A stretch of DNA of 58,978 nucleotides from an uncultured Clostridia bacterium (GTDB lineage Bacteria; Bacillota; Clostridia; Peptostreptococcales; Anaerovoracaceae). The position numbers and the translations under genes were made by a program. How positions within the stretch are numbered: position 1 is the stretch's first letter; the number at the start of each line of letters is the position of its first letter. Under the pieces are notes generated by a model, which was not told the DNA's origin, made no database searches, and worked only from the letters and a program-made list of their open reading frames with translations. Positions 17,121-25,542 of the stretch are shown here, piece after piece. The DNA lies in the NCBI GenBank assembly GCA_934278925.1, contig CAKQWJ010000014.1, positions 1-58,978 on the forward strand, read 5' to 3'.

Positions 17121-18206
17121 CTATTTGGTTTTGACCTTTCTGGTATCTGAAACCGGACAAACATATTTCTTTCCTTTTACAATTTTGTACGGTAAAACTT
17201 CTACGTAATACGTTTTCTTTTTCTTTAGCTTCGTAACTTTCTTAGAAACCTTCTTGCTGCTCTTTACGTTGATGGTCTTAGCTTTTTTCATGTACGGGCT
17301 TGTACTGTACTTAATCAGATAGCCGCTGGTCTGCTTTGTCTTCTTCCATTTTACGGTGAAAGCCTTCTTTCCTCTGCTGAGCTTTTTGATTTTGGTTGCC
17401 GGCGAAGCAATAACCAAAGTCTCCTTCATCGTTCCGGAATAATTGCCCTTTAAGGTAATCGTAAACAAATACTTTCCGATGTTTTTGAGACCGGCCGGTC
17501 TTTTCACTACGTAATCTCTGCCCTCTGTCAAATCAAAATTCCCGGAGCTCAAATCAACTTTTGAATTCACTTTCTTTCCGGTATAGCATGTGGTATGGTT
17601 TTTCGACAGACATGCAAAGCCATCAAAAGAAGCTTTTTTAATCTTACCGGTGTAAGATGTATTGCACTTATTGCAGGTATTGGTCAATTTTCCGTCTTTC
17701 TTTGGAGTTGCCTTTGTAAGAGTTTTGCAAGTCTTTCCGCCTGCCCAGTCGAGATCATTTTGCAGTGCCCATTTTTCTGCATAGGATCCGCACGGTGCAT
17801 CAATTCTCAAGTTGAAGTCACCAAAATAATCAATTCTTTTTACACTCTTTGGAAGCGTAACTGATTTTACTTTCTCGCATCCATACCAGTCCACAGATTT
17901 AACGCCTTCCGGTACAACCAATTCTTTCACCGTCTTTGCTTCGTTTTCAATACAAATAGAGGTTACATCCTTTCCCTTGTAAGAGGACGGAAATACTACC
18001 GTGGAATCCTTTCCTGTGTATCTGGTAATTTCCCAGGAACTATAGTCATCATTTCCGTAGTCCTTTTCAAACTTGAAATACTTCGCATCGGTTGCGGTTG
18101 ACTTTGTCTCTCCCGTAGAACCGTCATCGGCGAAGGCCATCATCGGAAGCATGGAGATGCCTACGCAGACGGATAAAAGTAATGCCATTAATCGTCTCTT
18201 CTTCAT
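17121..18206 (-). CDS. secreted BspA-like leucine-rich / Fn3-like surface protein
   Basis: 361 residues from ATG 18206, behind AAGGAAAGGAAA. Signal peptide: MKKRRLMALLLSVCVGISML, cleavage probably after MAFA. Then a short BspA-type LRR_5 region (FPSSYKGKDVTSI, LVVPEGVKSVDW, VTLPKSVKRIDYFG), a four-Cys segment (CKTLT...TCNKCNTSY...CLSKNHTTC), an MBG/Ig-like strand region and a Lys-rich C-terminal fibronectin-III-like domain (FTVKWKKTKQTSGYLIKYST). No LPxTG or membrane anchor; release or charge-based wall attachment is likely. Such proteins are typical of anaerobic host-associated Clostridia. Role in adhesion is inferred. Confidence 0.75.
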   Translation of the reverse strand: MKKRRLMALLLSVCVGISMLPMMAFADDGSTGETKSTATDAKYFKFEKDYGNDDYSSWEITRYTGKDSTVVFPSSYKGKDVTSICIENEAKTVKELVVPEGVKSVDWYGCEKVKSVTLPKSVKRIDYFGDFNLRIDAPCGSYAEKWALQNDLDWAGGKTCKTLTKATPKKDGKLTNTCNKCNTSYTGKIKKASFDGFACLSKNHTTCYTGKKVNSKVDLSSGNFDLTEGRDYVVKRPAGLKNIGKYLFTITLKGNYSGTMKETLVIASPATKIKKLSRGKKAFTVKWKKTKQTSGYLIKYSTSPYMKKAKTINVKSSKKVSKKVTKLKKKKTYYVEVLPYKIVKGKKYVCPVSDTRKVKTK

Positions 18207-18248
18207 AACTTTTTCCTTTCCTTTCTCAAGAGATTTTTTTCTATTACA

Positions 18249-18278
18249 AGCATACTCCTGTGTTATTAGATATTTCAA
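18249..18278 (-). promoter_or_regulatory. possible promoter of the secreted protein gene
   Basis: Minus-strand TTGAAA (18273-18278) and TATGCT (18249-18254) lie 18 bases apart, about 43 bases before the ATG. An alternative pair (TTGAAC/TCTAAT) overlaps it further upstream, so the exact site is uncertain. Confidence 0.35.
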
Positions 18279-18350
18279 TGGCTAATAAGTTCAACAACCA
18301 CTAGTTGATTATCCTCTCGTGAGGACCCGCCCTCCCCGGACGTGTCTGCC

Positions 18351-19679
18351 CTACGCCGTTTTATTTTTACCGAAGCACTTCCCGTAGGTGCGGTACAGGT
18401 GGACGGCGACGAAGATCGTCACGGCTTCCGCCAGCGGCATGGTGATCCAGACCCCGGACACGCCCAGGAGTTTTGGGAGGATTAGGATGAAGGCCACCAC
18501 CAGGATGAGGGACCGCAGCGAGGAGATCAGCGCCGAGATGAAGCCGTTGCCCAGGGCCGTGAAGTAGCCGGAGAGGAACACGTTCAGACCGATGAACAGG
18601 AATACCGGGCTGAAGAGCTTGAGGCCGTCCCAGGTCAGGGTGAACACGCTGCCGCCGTCCACGAACAGGCCGATGATGCGCGGCCCGCAGAGAAGGGAAA
18701 TGGCCAGAATCAGCACGGAGCTGACGGCGATGGTGATGAAGCTGTAGCGGGTGGTCTCCCGGATTTTGGCGTGGTTTCCGGCGCCCGCGTTATAGCTCAC
18801 CATCGGGGCGGTGGCCACGGCAATTCCCATATAAATAGAGATGAAGAAGTAGTAGATGTACATTATAATCGTCACCGCCGCGATGCCGTCTTCCCCGAAA
18901 TACCGCATGATGATCAGATTGAACAGGAAAGTGGTAATTCCCGTGGACATTTCCGTGAGCATCTCGCTGCTGCCGTTGGTACAGGATTTTAGGAGAATGC
19001 TCCAATCCGGCTTCGGGCGGCAGAACTTGATATGGCTAAATTTCAGGAAATATCCCAGACCGATCAGCATGCTCACCGTGATGGACAGGAAAGTTCCCCA
19101 GGCCGCGCCCAAAGTTCCCATGCCCAGCCGTCCCACGAAAATATAGTCCAGAATCACGTTCAGGACCAGCCCGGTGAGGGACATCACCATCCCGATGTTG
19201 GCTTTGCCGTCGGTGCGCACCAGGTACTCGAAGAACAGCTTGAAGGACATCGGCACCGTGCCCAGAAAAATCACGAAGGCGTACGGCACCACGTGCTCCA
19301 TCAGCCGCGGACTGCTTCCCAGAAAAACACAGATCGGTTCCAGGAGCAGGATGCCCACCGCGGTAAATGCGATAGAGAATATTAGGAGCGCAACGGCAAT
19401 AAAAGTAAAAATTTCACCGGCCTCCCGTTCCCGTTTCTGCCCCAGCCGCTCTCCGATAATCGCCCCGGATCCCGTGGCCAGCATCACCGCGATTCCGAAG
19501 ATGACGCAGGTCACCGGAATCACGATGTTGATTCCCGCCAGCGCATCCGAACCGGCATATTTCGATACGAAAAATCCGTCGATGGTCGTGTAGAACGACA
19601 GGAAAATCATGGTCAAAACGGATGGTATCAGATATTTTACAAAATGCAAATATGTCATTTTTGTTTCAAAACACTTCAT
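18351..19679 (-). CDS. MATE family efflux transporter
   Basis: 442 residues with 12 hydrophobic segments in two similar halves. The first half begins MTYLHFVKYLIPSVLTMI and has GSGAIIGERLGQKREREAGE, the typical MatE loop; the second half repeats it around APMVSYNAGAGNHAKIRE. Sodium- or proton-driven export of cationic drugs or metabolites. ATG at 19679 has AGGAGG eight bases upstream. Transcribed from a MerR-type promoter shared with the divergent regulator gene, which probably controls it. Confidence 0.88.
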   Translation of the reverse strand: MKCFETKMTYLHFVKYLIPSVLTMIFLSFYTTIDGFFVSKYAGSDALAGINIVIPVTCVIFGIAVMLATGSGAIIGERLGQKREREAGEIFTFIAVALLIFSIAFTAVGILLLEPICVFLGSSPRLMEHVVPYAFVIFLGTVPMSFKLFFEYLVRTDGKANIGMVMSLTGLVLNVILDYIFVGRLGMGTLGAAWGTFLSITVSMLIGLGYFLKFSHIKFCRPKPDWSILLKSCTNGSSEMLTEMSTGITTFLFNLIIMRYFGEDGIAAVTIIMYIYYFFISIYMGIAVATAPMVSYNAGAGNHAKIRETTRYSFITIAVSSVLILAISLLCGPRIIGLFVDGGSVFTLTWDGLKLFSPVFLFIGLNVFLSGYFTALGNGFISALISSLRSLILVVAFILILPKLLGVSGVWITMPLAEAVTIFVAVHLYRTYGKCFGKNKTA

Positions 19680-19719
19680 TTTTAAATCCTCCTGCTTGCT
19701 TATTTCTTGTGATGGCTAT

Positions 19720-19750
19720 ATAGTAAAGGATATAGTAACTATAGTGTCAA
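19720..19750 (-). promoter_or_regulatory. MerR-type promoter with 19-base spacer for the MATE gene
   Basis: Minus-strand TTGACA (19745-19750) and TACTAT (19720-19725) are separated by 19 bases, two longer than normal. The spacer is rich in dyad symmetry (CTATAGTTACTATAT). This is the hallmark of promoters activated by MerR proteins, which untwist the over-long spacer. The divergent MerR gene starts 12 bases away. Confidence 0.7.
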
Positions 19751-19761
19751 GGGGGATTTTT

Positions 19762-20580
19762 ATGAAAGATATGTTTTCCATCGGGGAGCTTGCCGGATAC
19801 CAGAACATCTCCAAGCAAACCTTGATTTTCTACGACAAAATCGGCCTGTTTCAGCCCGCTTACGTGGATCCGAACAACAAATACCGCTATTACACCGCCC
19901 AGCAAATCGACTATCTGGACACGATTTTGATTATGAAGGAGCTAGGTTTTTCCTTGAGCGAAATTCAGGAGCACATGAAAAACTACACCATCGACACCTC
20001 GCTGGTCATCCTGCGGAAGCAGCTTTCCGTCATCGACCGACAGATCAAACGCCTGCAGCTGGTTCAGCACCGGCTGACGCATCGCTGCGAACAGATGGAG
20101 CACGTAAAAGAATTTCGCGAGGGCAATCAGGAGGTGACCGTAAAGGACATCCCACAGAGCCGCATCCTCTTCGCCCCGGTGGAGGCTCCACAGTCCTTCC
20201 GGGAAATCAGCATCGCCACGAAGAAATGCTTTTCCCAAGCGCTGCAGGATGAGCTCCCGATTTTCTTCCAGACCGGCGTTATCGTCCCTTACGAAAATAT
20301 TCTGGACGGAAGATACACGGAAGCCTCGATTGCATTCCTTCCCATCGAGAAAACAAAGAAAGCGAAGAATATCCAAATCCTGCCGGCAGGAAAGGTGGCC
20401 GGCATTTACCACTACGGCACCTACGAGTCCGTGGAACGCTCCTACCGGAAGTTGCTGGACTTCTGCCGGGAACACGAGCTGGAGATTATTTCGGACTCCT
20501 ACGAATTCTGCATCAACGATTACATTTCCTCCGGCGACGAAAGGGAATTCATTACGGAGATTTTTTTCTATGTAAAATAA
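19762..20580 (+). CDS. MerR-family regulator with GyrI-like effector domain
   Basis: 272 residues from ATG 19762 (GGGGGA upstream); longer frames upstream run through the promoter. Residues 1-70 are the MerR winged helix (FSIGELAGYQNISKQTLIFY, then YRYYTAQQIDYLDTI). A long coiled coil (about 80-115) leads to a C-terminal GyrI/BmrR-like ligand domain (LPAGKVAGIYHYGTY, then a closing ITEIFFYVK). BmrR-type proteins sense lipophilic cations and activate drug exporters. With the divergent MATE gene and the 19-base spacer this is a coherent drug-response pair. Confidence 0.88.
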   Translation: MKDMFSIGELAGYQNISKQTLIFYDKIGLFQPAYVDPNNKYRYYTAQQIDYLDTILIMKELGFSLSEIQEHMKNYTIDTSLVILRKQLSVIDRQIKRLQLVQHRLTHRCEQMEHVKEFREGNQEVTVKDIPQSRILFAPVEAPQSFREISIATKKCFSQALQDELPIFFQTGVIVPYENILDGRYTEASIAFLPIEKTKKAKNIQILPAGKVAGIYHYGTYESVERSYRKLLDFCREHELEIISDSYEFCINDYISSGDEREFITEIFFYVK

Positions 20581-20645
20581 AGAGCCGACAGCATAGGCTC
20601 CGCCACGCTTATAAGTCCCACCGGCTGGAGTGCGCCGGCAAAGCC

Positions 20646-20989
20646 GGCGTGGTGCCTCACTCCCCGCTAAGCCTTATTCCTTCGTCCGGAGGCACCACGC
20701 CCCCGGGTCAAAACGCGCCGCCGGCGGGACCGGCGTGGTGCCCCACCGCCCGCAATCCCTTGTTCCTTCGTCCGGAAGCACCACGCCCTCAGCCATAACA
20801 GCTCCTCCGGCGGGACCGGCGTGGTGCCCCACCGCCCGCAAATCCTTGTTCCTTCGTCCGGAAGCACCACGCCCTCAGCCATAACAGCTCCTCCGGCGGG
20901 ACCGGCGTGGTGCCCCACCGCCCGCAAATCCTTGTTCCTTCGTCCGGAAGCACCACGCCCTCGGGTCAAACAGCTCCTCCGACGGGCGG
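20646..20989. repeat. 86-bp tandem repeat, four copies
   Basis: GGCGTGGTGCC recurs at 20646, 20732, 20818 and 20904, exactly 86 bases apart. Copies three and four are almost identical; copy one is more diverged. Each unit holds an inverted repeat, GGCGTGGTGC near its start and GCACCACGCC about 46 bases on, so each could fold into a hairpin. The array is very GC-rich, lies between the MerR and GMP synthase genes, and carries no convincing gene. A related GGCGTGGTGC segment occurs near 37598. Confidence 0.85.
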
Positions 20990-21015
20990 AGCCCCTACAT
21001 CTTCCACCCCCCCAA

Positions 21016-21187
21016 GACCGGGCAGGTCCCCGCCGCGGGTCTTCCGCAGACGCAGCCGGCACAATTCATGGAAATGAAATAGGACTTTGGGACAGCTGAC
21101 ACTTTTTGTCAGCTGTCCCAAAGTCCATGAATTTCTATGTTATTGTGCCCTGCGGCGAGGACTCCCGCGAAGGGGACCTGCCCGGTC
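21016..21187. repeat. 172-bp imperfect palindrome (MITE-like element)
   Basis: The outer arms GACCGGGCAGGTCCCC (21016-21031) and GGGGACCTGCCCGGTC (21172-21187) are perfect 16-base inverted repeats. The core is a perfect 20-base stem (21082-21101 with 21107-21126) and a five-base loop. Between them the two halves remain similar (CGCGGG, CCGCA, GGCACAAT, TTCATGG in the same order). The right end touches the stop codon of the GMP synthase gene. No transposase frame is inside. It may be a mobile palindromic element or a very strong RNA hairpin acting as terminator or stabiliser. Confidence 0.75.
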
Positions 21188-22170
21188 TATTCGAATTCCA
21201 CCGTCCCTGTCGGCTTCGGCGTAAAATCATACAGCACGCGGTTAATGCCCGGAACCTCGTGTGTAATTCTATCGGTAATGTGGCACATCAGCTCATACGG
21301 AATATTCTCAACAGTGCAGGTCATAACGTCCGTCGTATTGATTGCACGGACGATGCAGCACCACTCGAACGCTCTTTTACCGTCCTTAATTCCCGTGGAC
21401 TTGAAATCCGGAACCACGGTGAAATACTGCCATACTTTACCTTCCAGACCGTTCTTCGCGAACTCCTCCCGAAGAATGGCGTCGGACTCACGAACGGCTT
21501 CCAGACGATCCCGTGTGATTGCACCCGGGCAGCGAACGCCCAGACCCGGTCCCGGGAACGGCTGACGGTAATTCATCTCGTGCGGCAGACCCAGCTGATC
21601 TCCCACCACGCGAACCTCGTCCTTGAACAGAATCCGAACCGGCTCCACCAGCTCGAAATTCATATCTTCCGGCAGTCCGCCCGCATTGTGGTGCGCCTTG
21701 ATGCCTTCCTCCGATTCGAGGATGTCCGGCCAAATGGTGCCCTGCGCCAGGAACTCGATGCCGTCCAGTTTTCTCGCCTCTTCCGCAAACACCTCAATAA
21801 ATTCGTTTCCGATAATCATTCTCTTTTTCTCCGGATCGTCTACCCCGGCAAGCTTGTCCAGGAATCTGTCCACCGCATCCACGTAGACGAGGTTCGCATC
21901 CATTTGGTTGCGGAACACCTCGATTACCTGCTCCGGCTCACCCTTTCGAAGGAGACCGTGATTTACGTGTACGCATGTCAGCTGCTTGCCGATTGCCTTA
22001 ATCAGCAGCGCTGCAACGACGGATGAATCCACGCCGCCGGAAAGCGCCAGCAGAACCTTTTTGTCACCCACCTGTTCCCGAATCACTTCAATCTGCTCAT
22101 CGATAAATGCCTGTGCAAGCTCAGGCGTTGTAATTCTGACCATATCTTCAGGACGTCTGTCTAAAGCCAT
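21187..22170 (-). CDS. stand-alone GMP synthase ATP-pyrophosphatase subunit
   Basis: 327 residues from ATG 22170 (GGAGG 11 bases upstream; an earlier ATG at 22191 lacks a site). It corresponds to the C-terminal two thirds of GuaA: PP-loop LLALSGGVDSS at 40-50, HVNHGLLRKGE, FLAQGTIWPD, the PFPGPGLGVRCPGAI loop, and the dimerisation end KPTGTVEFE. The glutamine amidotransferase domain is absent. It would amidate XMP with ammonia, or with a separate glutaminase subunit. A complete GuaA is encoded at 29170-30714, so this is a paralogue; the two differ throughout, so not a recent duplication. Physiological reason unknown. Confidence 0.85.
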   Translation of the reverse strand: MALDRRPEDMVRITTPELAQAFIDEQIEVIREQVGDKKVLLALSGGVDSSVVAALLIKAIGKQLTCVHVNHGLLRKGEPEQVIEVFRNQMDANLVYVDAVDRFLDKLAGVDDPEKKRMIIGNEFIEVFAEEARKLDGIEFLAQGTIWPDILESEEGIKAHHNAGGLPEDMNFELVEPVRILFKDEVRVVGDQLGLPHEMNYRQPFPGPGLGVRCPGAITRDRLEAVRESDAILREEFAKNGLEGKVWQYFTVVPDFKSTGIKDGKRAFEWCCIVRAINTTDVMTCTVENIPYELMCHITDRITHEVPGINRVLYDFTPKPTGTVEFE

Positions 22171-22209
22171 AATAAAAAAATCCTCCATCATTTGTCTAAG
22201 CTTGTCCGG

Positions 22210-22257
22210 ATAATCTCAAACGTAGTATGCGGACTGTTAACGGTTTGATTATACTAC
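22210..22257 (-). promoter_or_regulatory. promoter of the GMP synthase paralogue with interlocked inverted repeats
   Basis: A perfect -10 box TATAAT is at 22248-22253 on the minus strand; no good -35 box is seen. Around it are two crossing inverted repeats: ATAATCTCAAAC (22210-22221) with GTTTGATTAT (22243-22252), and GTAGTAT (22222-22228) with ATACTAC (22251-22257). As DNA they could be operator half-sites; if transcribed they would exclude each other or form a pseudoknot. No match to known purine riboswitch consensus. Confidence 0.35.
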
Positions 22258-22290
22258 AAAACTTATAAAAAAAGAATCATCATTTTCCCA

Positions 22291-23202
22291 TTACTTAAAC
22301 TCACAGGTAATAATCAAGCAATAGTCAACGCCGCTTTCCTTCAGGCATTTTCCATTCGTTTCGAGGATTCTTTCCGCCGGCACAGCGCTGAAAGAATCCC
22401 CCTCTGCATCCGCATAATATGTCACGATGGGAATCGGCCCGTCCTCCATAAATGCGGTTCCCTGCAGGAATCCCACCGACGTCATTTTATTTTCATTCGC
22501 CACCACGGAATTCTCAACCGCCGACTCCATGCCTCCGGCACCCTCGCTGTCGCCCACCGAAACCATGTACTCCCCTTTGCTCGAATCCAGAATCACGCCA
22601 ATCATTCCCTCACCCCGGCGAATCTGCATCGTAGAACACACTTTCGAACGAAGGAGCTTGCCCTTCATGTACTCATTGGCAACAATCTCAACCTTCTTCG
22701 CACCGGAATCATTCGAGTATTCGAACACGCCGTAATTCCTGTTAAGGGAACTAAAAAGAGAATTCATCACTTTCTCGTTTTCCGTGCCCGTGAATGAACG
22801 AACATAGTTTTTGTCGAAATATCCATTGTCGCGCAGATTCTTTACGATAGTTGCGCTTCCGGCAATCACCACCAGCACCAGGACCGCTACCAGCGACTTG
22901 ATGGTCTTCTTCAGCTTGCTGTTTCTGTGAACGCTGTCCTTTAAGATTGCTAAAATATTTTTCTCCGATTGCTCTTCCACCGCTTCCCGTGCAATGTCCT
23001 CGCCGGCAAAAAACTCGTTTATGGAAATTCCAAGAATTCCGCAGATGTCCTGAAAAAGGCTCACATCCGGAAGGCAAATTCCCCGTTCCCATTTGGAAAC
23101 CGATTTATCGGAAACCCCCAGCTTCTGCGCCAGTTGCGCCTGCGTCAGCTCCTGCGCTTTTCTTTTTACTGCGATATATGCGCCAATCTTACTCTGATCC
23201 AT
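22291..23202 (-). CDS. membrane-anchored XRE-family regulator
   Basis: 303 residues. Residues 6-62 are a classical HTH_3 domain (RKAQELTQAQLAQKLGVSD, KSVSKWERGICLPDVS). After a linker there is one membrane segment at 102-120 (KSLVAVLVLVVIAGSATIV). The remaining 180 residues lie outside, with no family I recognise. This layout (cytoplasmic HTH, one helix, extracellular sensor) suggests sensing of an outside signal or envelope stress. Ribosome site GGAGG six bases before the ATG. It follows the lipoprotein gene by 83 bases in the same orientation. Confidence 0.8.
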   Translation of the reverse strand: MDQSKIGAYIAVKRKAQELTQAQLAQKLGVSDKSVSKWERGICLPDVSLFQDICGILGISINEFFAGEDIAREAVEEQSEKNILAILKDSVHRNSKLKKTIKSLVAVLVLVVIAGSATIVKNLRDNGYFDKNYVRSFTGTENEKVMNSLFSSLNRNYGVFEYSNDSGAKKVEIVANEYMKGKLLRSKVCSTMQIRRGEGMIGVILDSSKGEYMVSVGDSEGAGGMESAVENSVVANENKMTSVGFLQGTAFMEDGPIPIVTYYADAEGDSFSAVPAERILETNGKCLKESGVDYCLIITCEFK

Positions 23203-23285
23203 GACTTCCTCCTTCGTTTATAAGAAAATCATACAATATCCCCTCACAATTGACCACCCCTCGCAGGTAGAGCTGAGCATCACGG

Positions 23286-24041
23286 TTACTGCTTAACCGT
23301 GCTTCCCCAGAAAACAATTTTCGTAATCTCCGCATCTTCGTTGTACCACACGAATCCCACGGCGGCTCCGTTGCTGATGACCTTCGCTGCTTCTTTTTCC
23401 GTCACCTTCCTGCAATTCGACTTGACATCCATCCCCGACTCATCCACATCGTACACCCAGGAATAGAACGTCGCATGATCCGCCAGTCTTTCAGAAAGTT
23501 CATATTCCTTAAACTCCGGGTCATCCCCGTCATAATTTGCCGATGCGGTAACGATTTTAGAGCCATCCTTGCCGATAATCGCCAGGTACGACCCGAAGCC
23601 GCTTGCAACGTTGTCCAAATCGTACTCCAGATTCTGCGGGGCGCCTCCGGCAATCCGTTCATCCTTCCCATCGAAAAATTCCTTCACATCCCCGTCGATA
23701 TCCAGAAGAAGGCGCGACTTCTCGTAGCGAAGCACTTTAATTTTCATATCGCCCTCCGGCTCAAGCTTAATCGCCTTGCTCTCCGAATCGTACGAATACC
23801 GATCGTACAAATCGGAATTCCCCACGGGATTCCCTTCGTCACCGTAAAACGCAAAGTGTCCGTCCTCGCCAAAACTAATTGTTTCATTGCTTGCCGAACC
23901 GTAGTGAACCCACTCATGCGCCGTCAAAAACTCCGGCCGTTCGTCCGAGCGTCCGCATCCCGCCAGCATCATTCCCGTCACTAAAAGCATTATTGCGACA
24001 GCCATGAATTGCCGGTTTGCTGTTGAAAAAAATCTATTCAT
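23286..24041 (-). CDS. lipoprotein of unknown function
   Basis: 251 residues from ATG 24041, which overlaps the stop of the AlbA_2 gene by four bases (ATGA). Signal sequence MNRFFSTANRQFMAVAIMLL followed by the lipobox LAGC at about residue 29. The mature part has short beta-rich segments, e.g. HEWVHYGSASNETISFGEDG, reminiscent of small lipocalin-like lipoproteins, but no family is certain. An inverted repeat (CACGGTTA/TAACCGTG) spans its stop codon. Probably translocated and anchored to the outer face of the membrane. Confidence 0.7.
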   Translation of the reverse strand: MNRFFSTANRQFMAVAIMLLVTGMMLAGCGRSDERPEFLTAHEWVHYGSASNETISFGEDGHFAFYGDEGNPVGNSDLYDRYSYDSESKAIKLEPEGDMKIKVLRYEKSRLLLDIDGDVKEFFDGKDERIAGGAPQNLEYDLDNVASGFGSYLAIIGKDGSKIVTASANYDGDDPEFKEYELSERLADHATFYSWVYDVDESGMDVKSNCRKVTEKEAAKVISNGAAVGFVWYNEDAEITKIVFWGSTVKQ

Positions 24042-25477
24042 TTTGTCAACACCACCCATTTCCCTTTTTGACTGCTTCCTTGTCTCGTCAAATATTCCTT
24101 TTCCTTTAACTTGGTTATATAATACTTCACGCTAGATAGATTCCAACCTAATGCATTGGCCATTTCTTTCTGAGTAATTGAAGGTTGCATGCGTATAAGA
24201 TTCAGAATTTCTATCTCTTGTTCACTCAGTTCATTCTTCTCTTCCGATTGGTCTAATCTCTCATGCTCTTGGTTAGCTTGGTCAGCTTGGTCAGCAGCTT
24301 GGTTAGCTTGGTCAGTTATTGGATAAACTCGGAACAACTCTACCCGAAACATGTTATCAAATTCTTGAAATCTCGGTTTCGGAAGTCCATACGCTTCTGC
24401 CGCATTAAGGATTCTTTTAATTCCGCTCCCCCATGTTTCTACGAGTCCCATCTGGCTGAATATATTTGCAATTCCTTTGTTTCGGATCTTAGAATGGCCA
24501 TTCATGACTTCCTCATAAGTCAATCCATTATATAATCCTCCCGGAGAAGTCACTTCCAACCTATCATCGTAAATCGCAATCTGGACACAGGATTCATCCA
24601 ACAGGTTGCGGTGACAATGGGCATTAATAATCATTTCCCGGATTGCTTCCGGCGGCAGTTCATATTTTTCTTTTCTTACCAATCCGTCAATCGTTGCTCC
24701 GAGCCGAATATTTCTCAATACAAAATCTACAGCTTCTTCGATTTGCGTATAGATTGGTCCCGTAAAATCTCTCTTATCCAGAAATACTGCACGATCTGTC
24801 CCCTTGAATACTGCACATTGCGTTTTTGAGAACGGAAAATAATCTGATGTCAGCAATGCATAGGCATTCGTTGCCAGAAGTTGTCCCTCACTCTGCTTTA
24901 AGATTTTCCAATTTATCAGCTGCTCTTTCTTCACAGAGTGTTTTGACATTCCTGCCTTTTTGCGGAACTTTTCGATATCCCGGCAAAGCTTCTCCGTAGC
25001 GTCTTCCGAAACAGGATAACCTACGCATGTAAGCTCATCCCATGAGATTCTGGCACCTTCCATTTCCAGCTCTTTTATCTTCTCCGGAAATGCCTGTCTT
25101 GATGTGCCTGCAACACGGATATACGTGCCTTTTTCTTTTCCTTTTGATTTCAGATAATACGGTCTGTTCTTTCCTGCTTCCACTGTTACAACAATAACGG
25201 TTTTCCCATCTACTGTCTGTGGCTCAATATCGGGAATGATTTGTGGTTCACATGAATCAGAAACGGCATTGGCAATTCCGTCCATCACCTGGAATAACAC
25301 TTCATTTTCCACGCCAACAATCTGGTGTGTTTTATCATCTACTCCAACAATCAGCTTACCGCCTTGTGTATTGGCAAAAGCTACGATTGTCTTCATGTAC
25401 TTTTCGCTTTTATCAGGTAAGGATACCTTATATTCAATATTTTTCGATTCCCCGGAAAACATAGTATCTTCTACCAT
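24038..25477 (-). CDS. Schlafen/AlbA_2 domain protein with winged helix
   Basis: 479 residues. N-terminal AlbA_2 domain, residues about 5-120: ESKNIEYKVSLPDKSEKYMK, then VAFANTQGGKLIVGVDD. Middle HATPase-like domain with PPEAIREMIINAHCHRNLL and SPGGLYNGLTYEEVMNG. C-terminal winged helix: LNLIRMQPSITQKEMANALG. The linker at about 390-408 is a Gln/Ala/Asp repeat. Proteins of this class are predicted nucleic-acid-binding regulators; some Schlafen-like members work in defence. Start ATG 25477 with GGAG seven bases upstream. Confidence 0.8.
   Translation of the reverse strand: MVEDTMFSGESKNIEYKVSLPDKSEKYMKTIVAFANTQGGKLIVGVDDKTHQIVGVENEVLFQVMDGIANAVSDSCEPQIIPDIEPQTVDGKTVIVVTVEAGKNRPYYLKSKGKEKGTYIRVAGTSRQAFPEKIKELEMEGARISWDELTCVGYPVSEDATEKLCRDIEKFRKKAGMSKHSVKKEQLINWKILKQSEGQLLATNAYALLTSDYFPFSKTQCAVFKGTDRAVFLDKRDFTGPIYTQIEEAVDFVLRNIRLGATIDGLVRKEKYELPPEAIREMIINAHCHRNLLDESCVQIAIYDDRLEVTSPGGLYNGLTYEEVMNGHSKIRNKGIANIFSQMGLVETWGSGIKRILNAAEAYGLPKPRFQEFDNMFRVELFRVYPITDQANQAADQADQANQEHERLDQSEEKNELSEQEIEILNLIRMQPSITQKEMANALGWNLSSVKYYITKLKEKEYLTRQGSSQKGKWVVLTK
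24269..24315. repeat. short in-gene tandem repeat
   Basis: The 9-base unit TTGGTCAGC / TTGGTTAGC is repeated about five times inside the AlbA_2 gene, encoding the linker DQANQAADQADQANQ between the ATPase-like domain and the winged helix. Changes in copy number would keep frame, altering linker length only. Confidence 0.7.
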
Positions 25478-25542
25478 TCTTTCACTCCTAATCCATTACT
25501 CCCACCACCGGCACGAGCAATTCTATTTCAAAATTTTACCAA

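Noticed and set aside
20646..20989. Tandem repeat considered as CRISPR array
   Set aside because: Period is 86 bases with the whole unit conserved, no unique spacers and no cas genes.
20630..21062. Pro/Arg-rich frames across the tandem repeat
   Set aside because: They exist on both strands only because the repeat is GC-rich and free of stops; no ribosome site or plausible protein.
22192..22290. Purine riboswitch upstream of the GMP synthase paralogue
   Set aside because: The conserved purine-aptamer core and loop-loop sequences are not present; only inverted repeats are visible.
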